64,000 nt of DNA from Zizania palustris (GCA_019279435.1 JAAALK010000968.1:1-64000), one strand, 5' to 3'. Counted from the first letter of the stretch, positions 1 through 11,197 are shown. Numbers and translations are program-made. Notes: generated by a model not told the origin, from the sequence alone.

Positions 1-1628
1 TCCTCTCATAACTCCTTTTTTGGAGGAGAAAACCGGACTTGGGACTTTGGTTAAACCTTTGGGTGAAGCCAGTCGCCAAGTCGGGGAAACAGAACTGGTA
101 GCCCGTTTAAGCAGAGTGAAGGGTTCGGAGCTTAACCTTGCTGTGGAAAGAGCAGCTTATCAGGTATAAAGCATCTTCGAACCAAATCATGAATTATATA
201 TGAATAATTTCTTATTCTAGTTTTTCTTTTTCTTAGCAAGCAGTCTTAGCCCGCGCTGCAGCTTTGTCGAATGAAAACGAAATTGCTCAACTTCGGGAAG
301 AGAACGAAACTCTTCAAAGAAATCTTAACTTCTCCGAAGGTCGAGTATCTCAGATGGACAATGTGATAATAGCAGAGCGAAGGGCTAGGCAAAGTTTGGA
401 AGCTGCAAGGAAAGAGCTCGAAGCAGAAAGAGTTGTGCTTCGAGCGGAAATTGAAAGACTGCGAACAGAGGATGCTGCGAAGGACTCCGCACTTGTAAGG
501 CTACAAGAAGAGGCTGGCCAACTCCGAACTCAAAAGAATGCTTTGACTACGGAGAACGCTCGAATCTCCGGAGTTTTAGCTGAAACAACTTCGGCCAAGG
601 ATATGCTTATTGAAGAAAAGGTTAAGTCCGAGAAGGTGGCTTCGGAGGTCATTGAACAAATGTTAGGTGTCTTGGAGTACTTCGGTACTACTGGATCACT
701 ACCTTCGGATGACAATGTAACTCTGCTGCGCCGGCTAAAGAGGATCCAAGGAGCAGCGAAGCAAATGAAGACGGCAGGCATACGTTATGGAGAACTCTCC
801 GGACAAGTGTCTGCCCTTGGAATACTTCGCTACTACGAGGATTTGGGCCGATCAATCACTCCGAGCGCACAGGGCTCCATCATCTTCGACGACGACCGAC
901 TTTTAAAACCTTCCGAAGGTGTAGCTGTTGCTTGGCGAGCCTTCCAGACTTCATGGAGAGCCGAAGGTCGATCTGCGATCAAGGCTTGGATTGACGAAGG
1001 CCAACGCCAAAAGCAAGTTCGGAGCCAAGCTTCGAGCAGTCAGCCTCCTCCGAACCCGCAGGTTTAGGATTATTTAGGACTTTTTGATTATGTAAAGCTG
1101 ATGCTTGTAAATATTTATCAATGAAAATCTTGTTTGTCATATTTTTAGGCTTTGCCTCTTATGGAAGATATCGAAGTGTTAGAACTTAACAGCGAACTTC
1201 GCTCACTGTGGAACACCTTCGAACTTCTAAAGAGTTATAAGCGTCCTCGATTTCTTATCCCTCGAGATGACTCCGGCGTTATTGCGCCCGAAGTAATCAA
1301 AGACATATTGTCTTATATTAAAGAGGAAGATAAAGAGAGCGACGCAAACACCTCGTCTTCTGAAGACACTAATTGGTCCGTAGACGAAGGTGAAGCCCAA
1401 AATAAAAGATCTGAAGATCTTAGAAGCTGGGAGAGAAGCCCCGAGCGGCTTCGAACTTGGGCCGAACTTCAACAAGAGCAGAAGGATTTTAGAGCTTCGA
1501 AGGGGAGGAAGAGAGTTAAACGTAAAGTTCTTAGAACTTCCGATGTTGGAACTAGTCGTTCCACCCCTAGCTCTCGGGACCGAAGAGGTCTCCGATTCCT
1601 TCTTGGTATAGATACCAATTTTTCATGA
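1..1628 (+). CDS. Antisense extra ORF (aORF) of Gypsy A, 5' part missing, three visible exons
   Basis: This spliced gene runs opposite to the gag-pol of its element. Visible exons are 1-163 (ends CAG before GTATAA), 237-1061 (after TTCTTAG, ends CAG before GTTTAG) and 1149-1628 (after ATTTTTAG, stop TGA). Both introns fall between codons. Exon 2 encodes about 270 residues dominated by a charged coiled coil (heptad-rich, E/R/L), with a conserved tail near AWRAFQTSWRAEG. Exon 3 is acidic, then basic, and ends FLLGIDTNFS. The same exon order, phases and end motif (FFLGLDTDYS) occur in the LARD copy at 31128-32943, so the exon model rests on comparison of two copies. By homology to that copy the missing N-terminal part should resemble the putative gypsy-type transposon domain. 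Function is unknown. The two complete exons have no stop before their splice sites. Confidence 0.75.
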
Positions 1629-2676
1629 TGTAATTTGTAAATACATTTGTTTTGATAATGAATGCCGATTTAAAATTGTCTCCATATTTACTAGCCCCTC
1701 TTTGGGTATAAGCAACTTCGAACTGTATTCGAAGATGGTTATGCGCAAAGAAAAACTTCGGAGTACAATTTTTTGGGGGTTCGGAGCCCCTCTGTCATTT
1801 AAAGATCTTTTGAAATCTTATGAAATGTCTTCGACTATCTGTAGTCAGAAGAATGGTAACTTGGTACCTTGTTTATTTCATGAAAGAGATCAATTGAGAT
1901 AACTTCCAGGACACTTTAATGTCTTAAAAAATTTTGTCACTTTGGACGCATATGAACAATCATTTGAAGCTCATGGCTTAAATGCTGCTTTGCTTTAGCC
2001 ACCTTCGGCTGTTTTTTTGCGGAAATCTACCAGCCGGAGCTTGGATTTCGCAGAAATTGTAGCCACCTTCGGCTATTTTTGCAGAAGTCTACCAGCCGGA
2101 GCTTGGACTTCGTAGAAATTGTAGCCACTTGGGCTCTTTTTTGCAGAAGTCTACCAGCCGGAGCTTGGACTTCGCAGAATTTGGCCACTTGGGCTCTTTT
2201 TTGCAGAAGTCTACCAGCCGGAGCTTGGACTTCGCAGAATTTGGCCACCTTCGGCTCTTTTTTGCAGAAGTCTACCAGCCGGAGCTTGGACTTCGCAGAA
2301 TTTGGCCACCTTCGGCTCTTTTTACGGAAGTCTGACAAGCTGCAGCTTGGACTCCGCAGATTTTGGCCACCTTCGGCTCTTTTTACGGAAGTCTACCAGC
2401 CGAAGCTTGGACTCCGTAGAATGTGGTATTGGCTCTTTTACGGATGCCTACAAGGTATCAGCTTGGGCTCCGGATGGATTTCAGCCACCACACCGGAGGC
2501 TTCGACTTTAAGGGTTCGAAGTCCGGAAATACAGCCAGCTTGATGACACTTCCCTCTCGATCGACTTCCGTCCCAGCGCGTCCGCTCGGGAAACTAGGAG
2601 TGTCAAGGGGAAGGGCAAACCACTGGTGTATGTTTTATTAATTTAGAGGTGATTACAAACAGATTACAAGGGGCCC
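1629..2676 (-). other. Gypsy A 3' noncoding region between pol stop and antisense ORF
   Basis: This stretch separates the convergent 3' ends of gag-pol (minus) and the antisense ORF (plus). It contains the repeat array at 1998-2450. The short frames crossing it are artefacts of the repeats. A related, more diverged stretch lies at 41795-42340 next to the second Gypsy A-like copy. Confidence 0.7.
1998..2450. repeat. Tandem array of about 61-bp units in Gypsy A 3' UTR
   Basis: About seven to eight head-to-tail units are seen, each with a GCCACCTTCGGCT-like start, a CTACCAGCCGGAGCTTGGA core and a TTCGCAGAA tail. Units become more diverged towards 2450. Tandem repeats in the 3' UTR of Tat-lineage elements are known and can seed satellites. 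Confidence 0.9.
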
Positions 2677-5600
2677 TTATGCGAAGTATCGCTTTAGGTG
2701 CTCCGCATGCCAAGTATGTGCTAACTCTTCACCTTCTAAATTAGCTAATTTAAATGAACCAGGGCGCCCCGAGCGGACGATTAGATATGGACCTTCCCAT
2801 TTATTGCCTAACTTCCCTGGTGCTATAATGCTTCGTAGAACAAGATGACCCGGTCTTAACTCGCTGAGCTTAACCTTCGGGTCATACCAAGTCTTCGTCT
2901 GCTGATGATACTTTGATAAATTAGCTACAGCTCGAAGCCTTGTCTCTTCTGACAAATCTAACGAAGCTTGTCTTTCTTCTTCTATGTCTGGTTCGGTGCT
3001 GCGAAGTGATCCTCCTTTGAGCTCCGTTGGAGTCATAGCTTCATCTCCGAATAGTAGTCTGAACGGAGTAAAACCTGTGGACCTTGTTTGCGTAGTCCGA
3101 ATGGACCACAGAATCTTTGGAAGCTCTTCGGTCCACAGTCCCTTTGATAGCCCTACTATTCTTCGATTTAGCCCTGATAAAATATTTCCATTGGCTCGCT
3201 CAACTGCTCCATTTGACTGAGGATGTCTCACTGCAGCAAAACATAGTTGAATGCCTAAGTCTTCGCAAAACTTCCTGAAGGGTTCTGCGTCGAACTGTGT
3301 TCCATTATCAACTGTGAGATATCTAGGCACTCCGAACCGACAAATAATGTTTTTCCAGAAGAATTTCTGTACATTATTCGAAGTGATAGCTGTTAAGGGC
3401 TCTGCTTCGACCCACTTAGAAAAATATTCGATAGCTACCACTGCGAATTTCAGATTTCCCTTTGCTAACGGAAAGGGACCAATTAGATCCATACCCCATC
3501 TGGCCATAGGCCATACCGGAGCAATGACTTGAAGAGCTGTTGGTGGGCGATGACTCCGTCGACCCATCCACTGGCATCCTTGGCAAGTGCGGACCAAGCT
3601 CTCCGCATCAGCTGTTATTGTGGGCCAATAAAGCCCCTGGCGAAGTGTTTTTCCTGCCAGAGCTCTAGGGGCTAAATGGCTTCCACAAAGGCCTTCATGA
3701 ATTTCTCGAAGAATTTCTTGGCCTTTGGCTTGAGATATACATCGGAGTAGAGGGGAACATACTCCGGCCTTGTATAATATACCGTTGATTAGCTGATAGT
3801 TTCTTGCTCTGAGCTTTAATCTTGACAATTGGGGCTCTTCGGGCAAATTTGTTCCTCCTTGCAAGAGTTCTATGATTGAATCCTTCCAATCTGCACTAGG
3901 AATGCAGAGAATCTCTGCAGAAGCAACTTGTGGCACCGAAGGTATATTGAGCTCCTCATAGAAAGCTTCGTCAGGCACATCCACAGCTCCGGCAGCAGCC
4001 TTCGCTAAAATGTCCGCTTGCACGTTTTCAGCTCTTGGTATACTCCGAATGGAAATACCCTTGAAATGTGCTTCGATCTTGCGAATTTCTTCTAAGTACT
4101 TTGCAAGCTGTGGATGTCGGACTTGAAAACTTTTGTCTACGTGCCCTGCTACTATCTGAGAATCTGTTTTTATAATTATCCTTGTAGCCCCTAGAGCACG
4201 TGCTTTCCGGAGTCCCAATAATATTCCTTCGTACTCCGCTATATTATTGGTAGACTTAAAGTTGAGTCTTGCGGAGTACATTGCTCTTTGGCCTGACGGT
4301 GAAATTAATACTGCCCCAATGCCTGCTCCGGATGCTTGGAAAGCCCCATCGGAGTAAATAGTCCAGACTCCGTCATCTGATTTCTCCGGAGTCAACTTCG
4401 CAGGTGGAGTCCACTCTGCTACGAAGTCTGCTAGGACTTGAGATTTGATAGCTGTCCTTGCCAGGAAAGATATGCCGGAGGGTGCTAGTTCTACTCCCCA
4501 CTTTCCAATTCTTCCAGTGGAATCTTTGCTTCGGAGCATATCTCCTAAAGGATACGAAGTTGGTACAATTACATTGTGAGCCAAAAAATAATGTCTTAGC
4601 TTCCTCGAAGCCATTATCAGAGCATATACGAACTTCTCAAGTTCGGAGTATCTTGTCTTCGCTCCTGACAATGCTTCAGATACAAAATAGACAGGATTTT
4701 GGACCAACTTCCCATTGATATCAGCTTCTCTGACGAGGACTGCGCTGACTGCTGAGCCTGTGGCTGCAAGATACAGAAGTAGGGTTTCGTCCGCAATAGG
4801 CACCGTAAGTGTAGCAAGATTGCTGAGATAATCTTTAATATCTTCGAAGCTTTTCTGACACTCCGGTGTCCATGCAAAATCTTCGGACCCTTTCAAGGCT
4901 TTAAAGATTGGCAAGCTCCTCTCCGCAGACCTTGATAAAAACCTGCTAAGTGCGGCCAGACGTCCGGTCAGCTTTTGCACTTGCTTTATATTCTCCGGAG
5001 GAGCCATCTTCTGCAGCGCAGTTATTTGAGTAGGGCTAGCTTCAATTCCCCTGCTTGAAACTAAGTACCCTAACAACTTTCCAGCCTTAGCTCCGAATAT
5101 ACATTTTTCGGGGTTAAGGCGGATCCCACATGCCCGAAGGCTATTGAATGTTTCTGCTAAGTCTAGGCTATGTTGGTGCTTTAAAGCACTCTTTATTACA
5201 ATATCATCCATATAGGCCTCCACATTGCGACCTAGTTGATGACCTAGAGCCTTAGCAACTAATCTTGAAAAAGTAGCCCCGGCATTTCTTAGGCCGAAAG
5301 GCATTCTTACATAGCAGAAGACTCCCGAAGGAGTTACAAAGCTCGTCTTGATTTCATCTTCGCGCTTCAACCATATTTGATGATAGCCGGAATACGCGTC
5401 GAGGAAGCTTAGTAACTCCGAACCTGCAGTGGAGTCAACTAGTTGATCAATTCGGGGCATGGGGTAGGGGTCACGTGGGCACGCTTTATTCAAAGATGTG
5501 AAATCAATGCACATGCGCCACTTTCCGGAAGACTTCTTCCTGACGAAGACTGGGTTGGCTAACCACTCTGTATGGGCCACTTCTCTGATAATCCCAGCCT

Positions 5601-8073
5601 TCAACAGTTTTTTAACTTCGTCCTTAGCTAGAGCAGCTCTCTCTGCGGACATCTTCCGGAGCCCTTGTCGAACAGGCCGGGCCTTCGGGTTTACAAGCAA
5701 GCTGTGCTCAATAATATCCCGATCGACTCCGGTGATATCTTCGTCAGACCAGGCGAAGACATCCAAATTTTCTCCTACAACCTTTTCCAAGGAAGTTGCA
5801 ACTTCGGGAGGTAAATCTTTACCAAACTGAAAAGTGTATTCTTTACCATCTTTGACAATGATCTTCGTTGCAATCTCTCCTTCGGGACTTGGTCTTGGAA
5901 ACGATTTCTTCGAAGCTTCGGAGGAGGCTGAAAAAATTTCTCCATTTTCTTGGACACTGTTTACTTGCCTCGGATCAAGAGGAGGACCATGACCATATTC
6001 TGCTCTCCGAGCTATGGCTTGATCTCCGAAGACTGTCAGAACTCCTGATTGTGTGGGCATCTTCATGCACAAGTAATTGTGATGCGCCACAGCTCCGAAC
6101 TGATTCAACATGCCTCGGCCAAAGATAACATTATAAGCATACGGGGCATCCACCACATCAAAGATAACTTCTTCAGTTCGGGCTAGTAAACCTTCTCCGA
6201 AGGTTACTTCCAGACCTATCTGGCCAAGTGCATCTAGCGGAGGTCCTGCAAAGCCTTGCAGAGGACGAGCCGCTGGGAGAAGATGCTTCCGGGAAATGCA
6301 TAACTGATCGAAGGCTTGTACAAATATGATATCTGCCGAGCTACCTCCGTCGATTAGCACCCTTCGGACTTCAGTTTCGGCAATATCAGCAGTGATAACC
6401 AATGGATCTGCATGCGGGAACTTGATACCAGCTGCATCCTCCGCAGAGAAAGATATTGGAACATGAGACCACTCCGGCATTGCAGCTGCAGATGACGAAG
6501 TCCCAATGTGGCCTACTTCTCGAACGTACTCTCTTCGCTGTCTCTTGGACATGCTTCCGAGAGTACCTCCTCCGGAGATAGGGAGAACTACTCTCTTCCC
6601 TCTATCTTGCCCTTCTTCTTGCTTCGGAGGTGGCATAACATTGGCCACCGGAGGATGTCTTGCAGCATCAAAATTTTCTATTCGCGCTACAGCCTGGACC
6701 GGCTCCGAGCGCACTGCTGCTGCTGGACTTCGGTCGATACTACCTCGACCCGAAGTTCTCTCCAAGTATTCTCCCCGAAGGGTAAGAATAGCCTTGCAGG
6801 TGTCAGTTGCATGGCTTCGGTTCTCTCCATGAATACAGCAAAAAAGGGTCTGGCCTTTGCCAGCCGTTTTCCCTGGCGGCCTCCAGCCGCTGGACTTGTT
6901 CCCCGCAGGCTGTGGAGCTCTTGGTGCAAACTTCTGCGGGGGTGCAATGTTTAAGACCTTAGAACGAGGGTGCTTTTGCCCTCTTCTTCTATCATGTTGC
7001 ACTTCGGGGACTGATTCTTGCGGCTGAACCGAAGTCTTCACCTCTGCTTTAACTTCTGTCAACACTGTCGAAGTAGCAGTAGTCCTCCGAAGCCAACCTT
7101 CTTCCGACTTCGAGTACTCCTCGAAGTACGACATCAACTGTGATACTGTGGTGATGCTTTTCCGATGCAATTTATCCAGAAGGCCTTTATGACTGACGCC
7201 TTCCCGAGCTGCATCAACCACCGAGGATGTGGACAGCCCCCGAATTTGCGACTTCGTGTGAGCGAAGCGCTTGAAGTACTGCCTCAATGTTTCTCCGGGG
7301 AGCTGTTTCACTTGGAAAAGGCTTCCTGTCGACATGGGGGGCACGAAGGTGCCCTGAAAGTTACTTATGAACTTCCTCTTTAATTGTGACCAAGAATCGA
7401 TTGATCCTGGCTTTAAAGACCAGAACCATCTCAACGCCACTCCTTCAAGGGCTAACGGGAAGCACTTCGCCATAGTTTCTCTGTCTCCGCCACTAGCTTC
7501 GATTGCTAGGGCATAAGAACGCACAAACTCACTGGGATCTTCGTCTCCAGCATACTTGCAGAGCTTCGAAGTTTTAAACTTCGGATTGAAGCGAATCTTC
7601 TGAAGCTCAGGATGCAACGGAGATTCGTTGTCGTAAGAAGCGTTCTCCGGGGCTTCGGGATAATCAAGATCGTCGTCTTCGTGCACTTCGGGGATAGCTG
7701 GGGTGGCTTGAGGGCGAAGCCTGTTCGCAGCCTCCTGTCGCCACCTCGCTACCTCGGCTTGAAGATTGGCCATTTGAGTGGCCATGTCTCCAAGGCTATC
7801 TTCATCTCCTCCGGAAGGACCTTCCGGGTCTTGAGAACTGGTATGGTCAGTTCCGATCGGAATGGAGGGTGGCAGAGTGGCTCCGGGCGGTCGGAGTGTA
7901 GAAGGGGTTGGTGGAGAGGTTTCGTATCCTCGAGGGATAGAAGCCCCTTGCGGAGTTTGAGGTGGAGGGATAGTCGAAGGCCCTCCGACTTCAACTGTGT
8001 CGAAGGGTATCTCTCCGGAGATCCGAGAGGACCTCCGAGTGGGATTGCGAGGTGCACTCCGCTTAGGAGGCAT
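2677..8073 (-). CDS. gag-pol: Gypsy A Gag-Pol polyprotein (1798 aa), intact
   Basis: This is the polyprotein of a Tat-lineage Gypsy element. It supplies capsid, protease, reverse transcriptase, RNase H and integrase. Domains in order: proline-rich N terminus (1-140), Gag capsid domain (about 155-330, with WFWSLKPGS near 217), a knuckle-like CCIHGENRSHATDTC (about 412-426), aspartic protease with LIDGGSSADI (about 573), reverse transcriptase with WRMCIDF (about 852) and YMDD (954-957), a first RNase H lacking clear catalytic residues (about 1080-1200), a second archaeal-type RNase H (TIYSDGAFQ near 1240, AEYEG near 1281, KTDSQ near 1302), then integrase with a zinc-binding region (HLAP...CQGC, to about 1500) and acidic residues at GMDLIGP, VDNGTQF and AVERANG. 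The C terminus WHAEHLKRYFA has no chromodomain. The ATG at 8073 lies about 40 bases after the primer binding site. Gag and Pol share one frame, with no stop. Confidence 0.95.
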   Translation of the reverse strand: MPPKRSAPRNPTRRSSRISGEIPFDTVEVGGPSTIPPPQTPQGASIPRGYETSPPTPSTLRPPGATLPPSIPIGTDHTSSQDPEGPSGGDEDSLGDMATQMANLQAEVARWRQEAANRLRPQATPAIPEVHEDDDLDYPEAPENASYDNESPLHPELQKIRFNPKFKTSKLCKYAGDEDPSEFVRSYALAIEASGGDRETMAKCFPLALEGVALRWFWSLKPGSIDSWSQLKRKFISNFQGTFVPPMSTGSLFQVKQLPGETLRQYFKRFAHTKSQIRGLSTSSVVDAAREGVSHKGLLDKLHRKSITTVSQLMSYFEEYSKSEEGWLRRTTATSTVLTEVKAEVKTSVQPQESVPEVQHDRRRGQKHPRSKVLNIAPPQKFAPRAPQPAGNKSSGWRPPGKTAGKGQTLFCCIHGENRSHATDTCKAILTLRGEYLERTSGRGSIDRSPAAAVRSEPVQAVARIENFDAARHPPVANVMPPPKQEEGQDRGKRVVLPISGGGTLGSMSKRQRREYVREVGHIGTSSSAAAMPEWSHVPISFSAEDAAGIKFPHADPLVITADIAETEVRRVLIDGGSSADIIFVQAFDQLCISRKHLLPAARPLQGFAGPPLDALGQIGLEVTFGEGLLARTEEVIFDVVDAPYAYNVIFGRGMLNQFGAVAHHNYLCMKMPTQSGVLTVFGDQAIARRAEYGHGPPLDPRQVNSVQENGEIFSASSEASKKSFPRPSPEGEIATKIIVKDGKEYTFQFGKDLPPEVATSLEKVVGENLDVFAWSDEDITGVDRDIIEHSLLVNPKARPVRQGLRKMSAERAALAKDEVKKLLKAGIIREVAHTEWLANPVFVRKKSSGKWRMCIDFTSLNKACPRDPYPMPRIDQLVDSTAGSELLSFLDAYSGYHQIWLKREDEIKTSFVTPSGVFCYVRMPFGLRNAGATFSRLVAKALGHQLGRNVEAYMDDIVIKSALKHQHSLDLAETFNSLRACGIRLNPEKCIFGAKAGKLLGYLVSSRGIEASPTQITALQKMAPPENIKQVQKLTGRLAALSRFLSRSAERSLPIFKALKGSEDFAWTPECQKSFEDIKDYLSNLATLTVPIADETLLLYLAATGSAVSAVLVREADINGKLVQNPVYFVSEALSGAKTRYSELEKFVYALIMASRKLRHYFLAHNVIVPTSYPLGDMLRSKDSTGRIGKWGVELAPSGISFLARTAIKSQVLADFVAEWTPPAKLTPEKSDDGVWTIYSDGAFQASGAGIGAVLISPSGQRAMYSARLNFKSTNNIAEYEGILLGLRKARALGATRIIIKTDSQIVAGHVDKSFQVRHPQLAKYLEEIRKIEAHFKGISIRSIPRAENVQADILAKAAAGAVDVPDEAFYEELNIPSVPQVASAEILCIPSADWKDSIIELLQGGTNLPEEPQLSRLKLRARNYQLINGILYKAGVCSPLLRCISQAKGQEILREIHEGLCGSHLAPRALAGKTLRQGLYWPTITADAESLVRTCQGCQWMGRRSHRPPTALQVIAPVWPMARWGMDLIGPFPLAKGNLKFAVVAIEYFSKWVEAEPLTAITSNNVQKFFWKNIICRFGVPRYLTVDNGTQFDAEPFRKFCEDLGIQLCFAAVRHPQSNGAVERANGNILSGLNRRIVGLSKGLWTEELPKILWSIRTTQTRSTGFTPFRLLFGDEAMTPTELKGGSLRSTEPDIEEERQASLDLSEETRLRAVANLSKYHQQTKTWYDPKVKLSELRPGHLVLRSIIAPGKLGNKWEGPYLIVRSGRPGSFKLANLEGEELAHTWHAEHLKRYFA

Positions 8074-8114
8074 GATGCAAGAGGTTGGTAGAGAACGAAG
8101 TTTTTTGGACTAAG

Positions 8115-8134
8115 TTCCCCACGGACGGCGCCAA
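8115..8134 (-). other. Gypsy A primer binding site
   Basis: On the minus strand, one base after the LTR end CAACA, the sequence TTGGCGCCGTCCGTGGGGAA appears. Its TGGCGCCG start matches the 3' end of plant tRNA-Asp, the usual primer type for Tat elements. The later bases match less well. Confidence 0.8.
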
Positions 8135-8135
8135 C

Positions 8136-8630
8136 TGTTGGCGTAAAAGATTACGCTAACAGGTTTCTGTAGAAAAGAAACTAACAAACGAAGTATTTGC
8201 GAAGCAAACTGTTCCAAGCCTCCGAAAGGATAATAGCTTAGAATAGTTCGAAAGTGTGTATTGATTCACTTGTAATCGGTCCCTATTACAGGGTGAAATG
8301 GGGGGTATTTATAGGCCCAAACATTAAGGAAAAGACCTATTTACCCCTCATTACAACCGACATTAAGGAAACTATTTAGTTTCCTTAATAGGGCTAAAAT
8401 GGTAAAAGACTAATCTAATAGGATAGAAGATAAGTCTTCCATCTTAGCTGGCAGAAAAGATCCTGGAAGGCTTTGGTTCGAAGATATACTTCGAACCAAT
8501 GCCAGTCTTCGGACTCCGAACGAAGTTCCAAGCCACCTTCGAAGATGACCTTCGGACTATCTTCGAACTGGTTGGCTGTCTTCATGTTGCTTTGGCAATA
8601 ACCCCGAAGATGGGATATTTTCCCCCAACA
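8136..8630 (-). repeat. Gypsy A 5' LTR (495 bp)
   Basis: The LTR starts TGTTGGGGGA at 8630 and ends CCAACA at 8136 on the minus strand. It is directly followed by the primer binding site. A TATA box lies at 8306-8313. The partner LTR is outside the window, so boundaries rest on the TG...CA ends and the adjacent primer site. Confidence 0.85.
8306..8313 (-). promoter_or_regulatory. Gypsy A LTR TATA box
   Basis: TATAAATA on the minus strand, in the downstream half of the LTR and about 230 bases before the gag ATG. This is the expected place for the element promoter. Confidence 0.6.
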
Positions 8631-8635
8631 AGTAC

Positions 8636-11197
8636 CTAATGCTAATCGCAGATTTGTTCATAGATGTTGCATCAGGACACAAGATCATCAGCTTCATGGA
8701 TGGGAATGAAAGCTATAATCAGATTTTCATGACTAACGAAGATATTCATAAAACGACTTTTTGATACCCAGGAGCCATCAGGTTATATGAGTTTCTAGTG
8801 ATGACCTTCGGCTTGAAGAATGTTAGAGCGACTTACCAGAGAGCCATGAATTATATTTTTCACAACCTAATCGACATATTGGTAGAGATATACATTGATG
8901 ACATTGTGGTGAAATCAAGCAGCATTCAAGAACACATGGCCGATCTATGGCAACTTCTAGAGAGGGCTCAGAAATACGGATTGAAGATGAATCCTAAAAA
9001 ATGTGCCTTTGTTGTATCGGCGGGGAAGTTCCTTGGTTTTATTGTGCACGAAAGAGGGATCGAGATCAGCCAGCATAGTATCGAGGCCATAAAGAACACT
9101 CAACCCTGTGCAGATAAAACCGAATTGCATTCATTGATCGGGAAGATAAATTTCCTCTGAATGTTCATAGCAACCTCTCGAAGAAAATAGAGCCATTCAC
9201 CCCGTTACTAAAGTTGAAGCCTAACCAGGAATTCGCATGGGGAGACAAGCAGTAGAAAGGTTTTGAAGAAATCAAAGAATAATTATGTTCACCACCAGTA
9301 CTGATGCCGCCATAAAAAGGGGCTCCATTCAAGTTATATTTATTGGTGGATGATGAAGTCATCGATGCAGTTCTGATTCAGCAAGTGGACAAGAAGGAGA
9401 GGGTTATTTTCTATCTCAGTAGGAGTCTTCTAGATGCCGGGACCCGGTAGCCCACGGTGGAGAAGCTCTGTCTATGCTTGTACTTCACATGCACTAAGTT
9501 GAGGCATTATGTGCTTTCGACAGAGTGCACCATAGTATGCAAGGCCGATGTCATCAAGTATATGCAATCAGACCTAGTGTTGAAGGGACGTATCGGAAAA
9601 TGGGTCCTCACTCTAACCGAATTTGATCGCATATATGAATCGTCTAAAGCAATAAAAGGTCAAGCGATAGCCGATTTCATAGTTCAGCACAGAGACAAGG
9701 TGGTATCAACCTAGTGATCGTCTCCCCTCGGGGGGCATCATTTGAGTTTTACTATACCATCAAGCCATTCTCCACCAACAATCAGGTTGAGTATGAAGTG
9801 GTGCTGAAAGGCTTGCAGTTATTGGAAGAAGTATGGGCCGACACAGTGGAAATTCTCGAGGACTCTCTACTGATTATGAAACAATTATCGGAGGAATATG
9901 ATTGCAAGGATGATGTACTAAGAGAATACCATAATCCGTGCCAAGCCATAATGACAAGTTTTCCAAGCATGGTTTTTACTCATATCCCAAGGGAACAGAA
10001 CTCAGAGGCAAACGATTTGGCCCAAACGGCGTCAGGATACAAGCCGATGGCTAGGTCGATTGAAGTGGAAATCACCGAAATAGAAGCCGATGATTGGAGG
10101 CATGATATCATCAACTATTTTAAGAATCCTTCAACATCAGTGCTAAGAAAACTCAGGTATCAAGCAACAAAATATGTACTGCTCATCGAAGACTTATACC
10201 ACTCTACAATCGATGGTGTTCTCCTCAAGTGCAGAAGCATCGAAGAAGCTAAAGTGGTGATGCGTGAGGTACACGATGGCATATGCGGGACACACCAGTT
10301 GGCCCAGAAGATGAAGTGGTTGCTTTGAAGAGCATGTTATTTCTAGACGACTATGGTAGAGGACTACATAAGATATTATAAGGGGTGTCAGGATTTGTAG
10401 AAATTTGGAGCAGTCTAGAGGGCACCCGCATCGATAATGAACCCAATAATCAAACCCTAGCCCTTAAGGCGATGGGGTATCGATATGATTGGCCAAATCT
10501 ACCAGGCATCAAGAAAAGGTCATAAATTCATATTAGCATCCACTGATTATTTCACAAATTGGGTAGAGGCTGTTATACTCAAGAAAGTCACATCTGACGA
10601 TGCCATGGAGTTCATCTGGGAGCATATATATATCGGTTAAGAATTCCATAGACTATCACCACATATCAAAGGACAATCTTTAAATCAGAGGAATTTCAGC
10701 AGTTCGCAGCCGGTATGGGGATCAAGTTCTTAAATTCATGGTCGTATTACGCACAGGCTAATGGTCAAGCAGAAGCATCCAATAAGAGTCTGATCAAGTT
10801 AATAAGGGGTAAGATCAATGAATAGCCGAAGTGCTAGCATCAATCCTTATCAGAAGCCCTCTAGGCTTATCAGTTGGCGCACCATTGATCCACTCAAGTG
10901 CCACCATATCAATTAGTCTATGGTCACGAAGTAGTATTTATGTGGGAAAATAACATCGGCTCAAGAAAGATCATGTTACAGGACCAACTCATAGCCGATG
11001 ATTATTATAATCTAATGACAGATGGCCTAGACGATCTAGCGTAGGTCTGATTGTGAGCCCGTCAAAAAGGTTGATGAAAACAAAACAAGGATTGCTAGGT
11101 TCTATAATAAGAAAGTGGTGCCGAAATCATTTGAACAAGGAGAGCTCATATGGAACTTATCCTACCGATCGGGTCTAGAGACAATCGGTTCGGTAAG
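8636..11197 (+). pseudogene. Gypsy C pol: reverse transcriptase, RNase H, integrase (decayed)
   Basis: Translation gives recognisable Gypsy Pol broken by many stops and frameshifts. Reverse transcriptase: FMDGNESYNQIFM near 8698-8740, YIDDIVVKSS at about 8890-8925, then MNPKKCAF and GFIVHERGIEI. An archaeal-type RNase H follows at about 9714-10050, with STNNQVEYEVVLKGL. The linker and integrase zinc region lie at about 10100-10400 (VHDGICGTHQLAQKMKW), and the integrase core after 10440 (WGIDMIGQIY, STDYFTNWVEA). The RNase H to integrase start is the best preserved open part (9714-10328). Copia A interrupts the frame at 11197 just after the integrase core. Gypsy C differs clearly from Gypsy A in sequence. 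Confidence 0.85.
11193..11197. other. Target site duplication GTAAG, left copy (Copia A)
   Basis: GTAAG precedes the LTR start TGAG at 11198 and recurs at 27860-27864 directly after the 3' LTR end CCTACA. Confidence 0.9.

Larger units (their letters stand above)
1..8630 (-). mobile_element. Gypsy A: Ty3/Gypsy Tat-lineage LTR retrotransposon, 3' end outside window
   Basis: This element reads on the minus strand. It has a 5' LTR (8136-8630), a primer binding site (8115-8134), one uninterrupted gag-pol frame (8073-2677), a tandem-repeat 3' noncoding region and an antisense spliced extra ORF (1-1628). The 3' LTR and left flank lie beyond position 1. Tat lineage is inferred from the integrase without a chromodomain, the second RNase H-like domain after a degenerate first one, the TTGGCGCC primer site, and an extra antisense ORF between pol and the 3' LTR, all known traits of that clade. 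The intact frame suggests a young and possibly autonomous copy. It interrupts Gypsy C, which resumes at 8631. The base run AGTAC at 8631-8635 should be its target duplication, but the other copy is not in the window. Confidence 0.9.

Noticed and set aside
2027..2543. Frames on both strands with repeating residues near the end of Gypsy A pol
   Set aside because: They are translations of the 61-bp tandem repeat.
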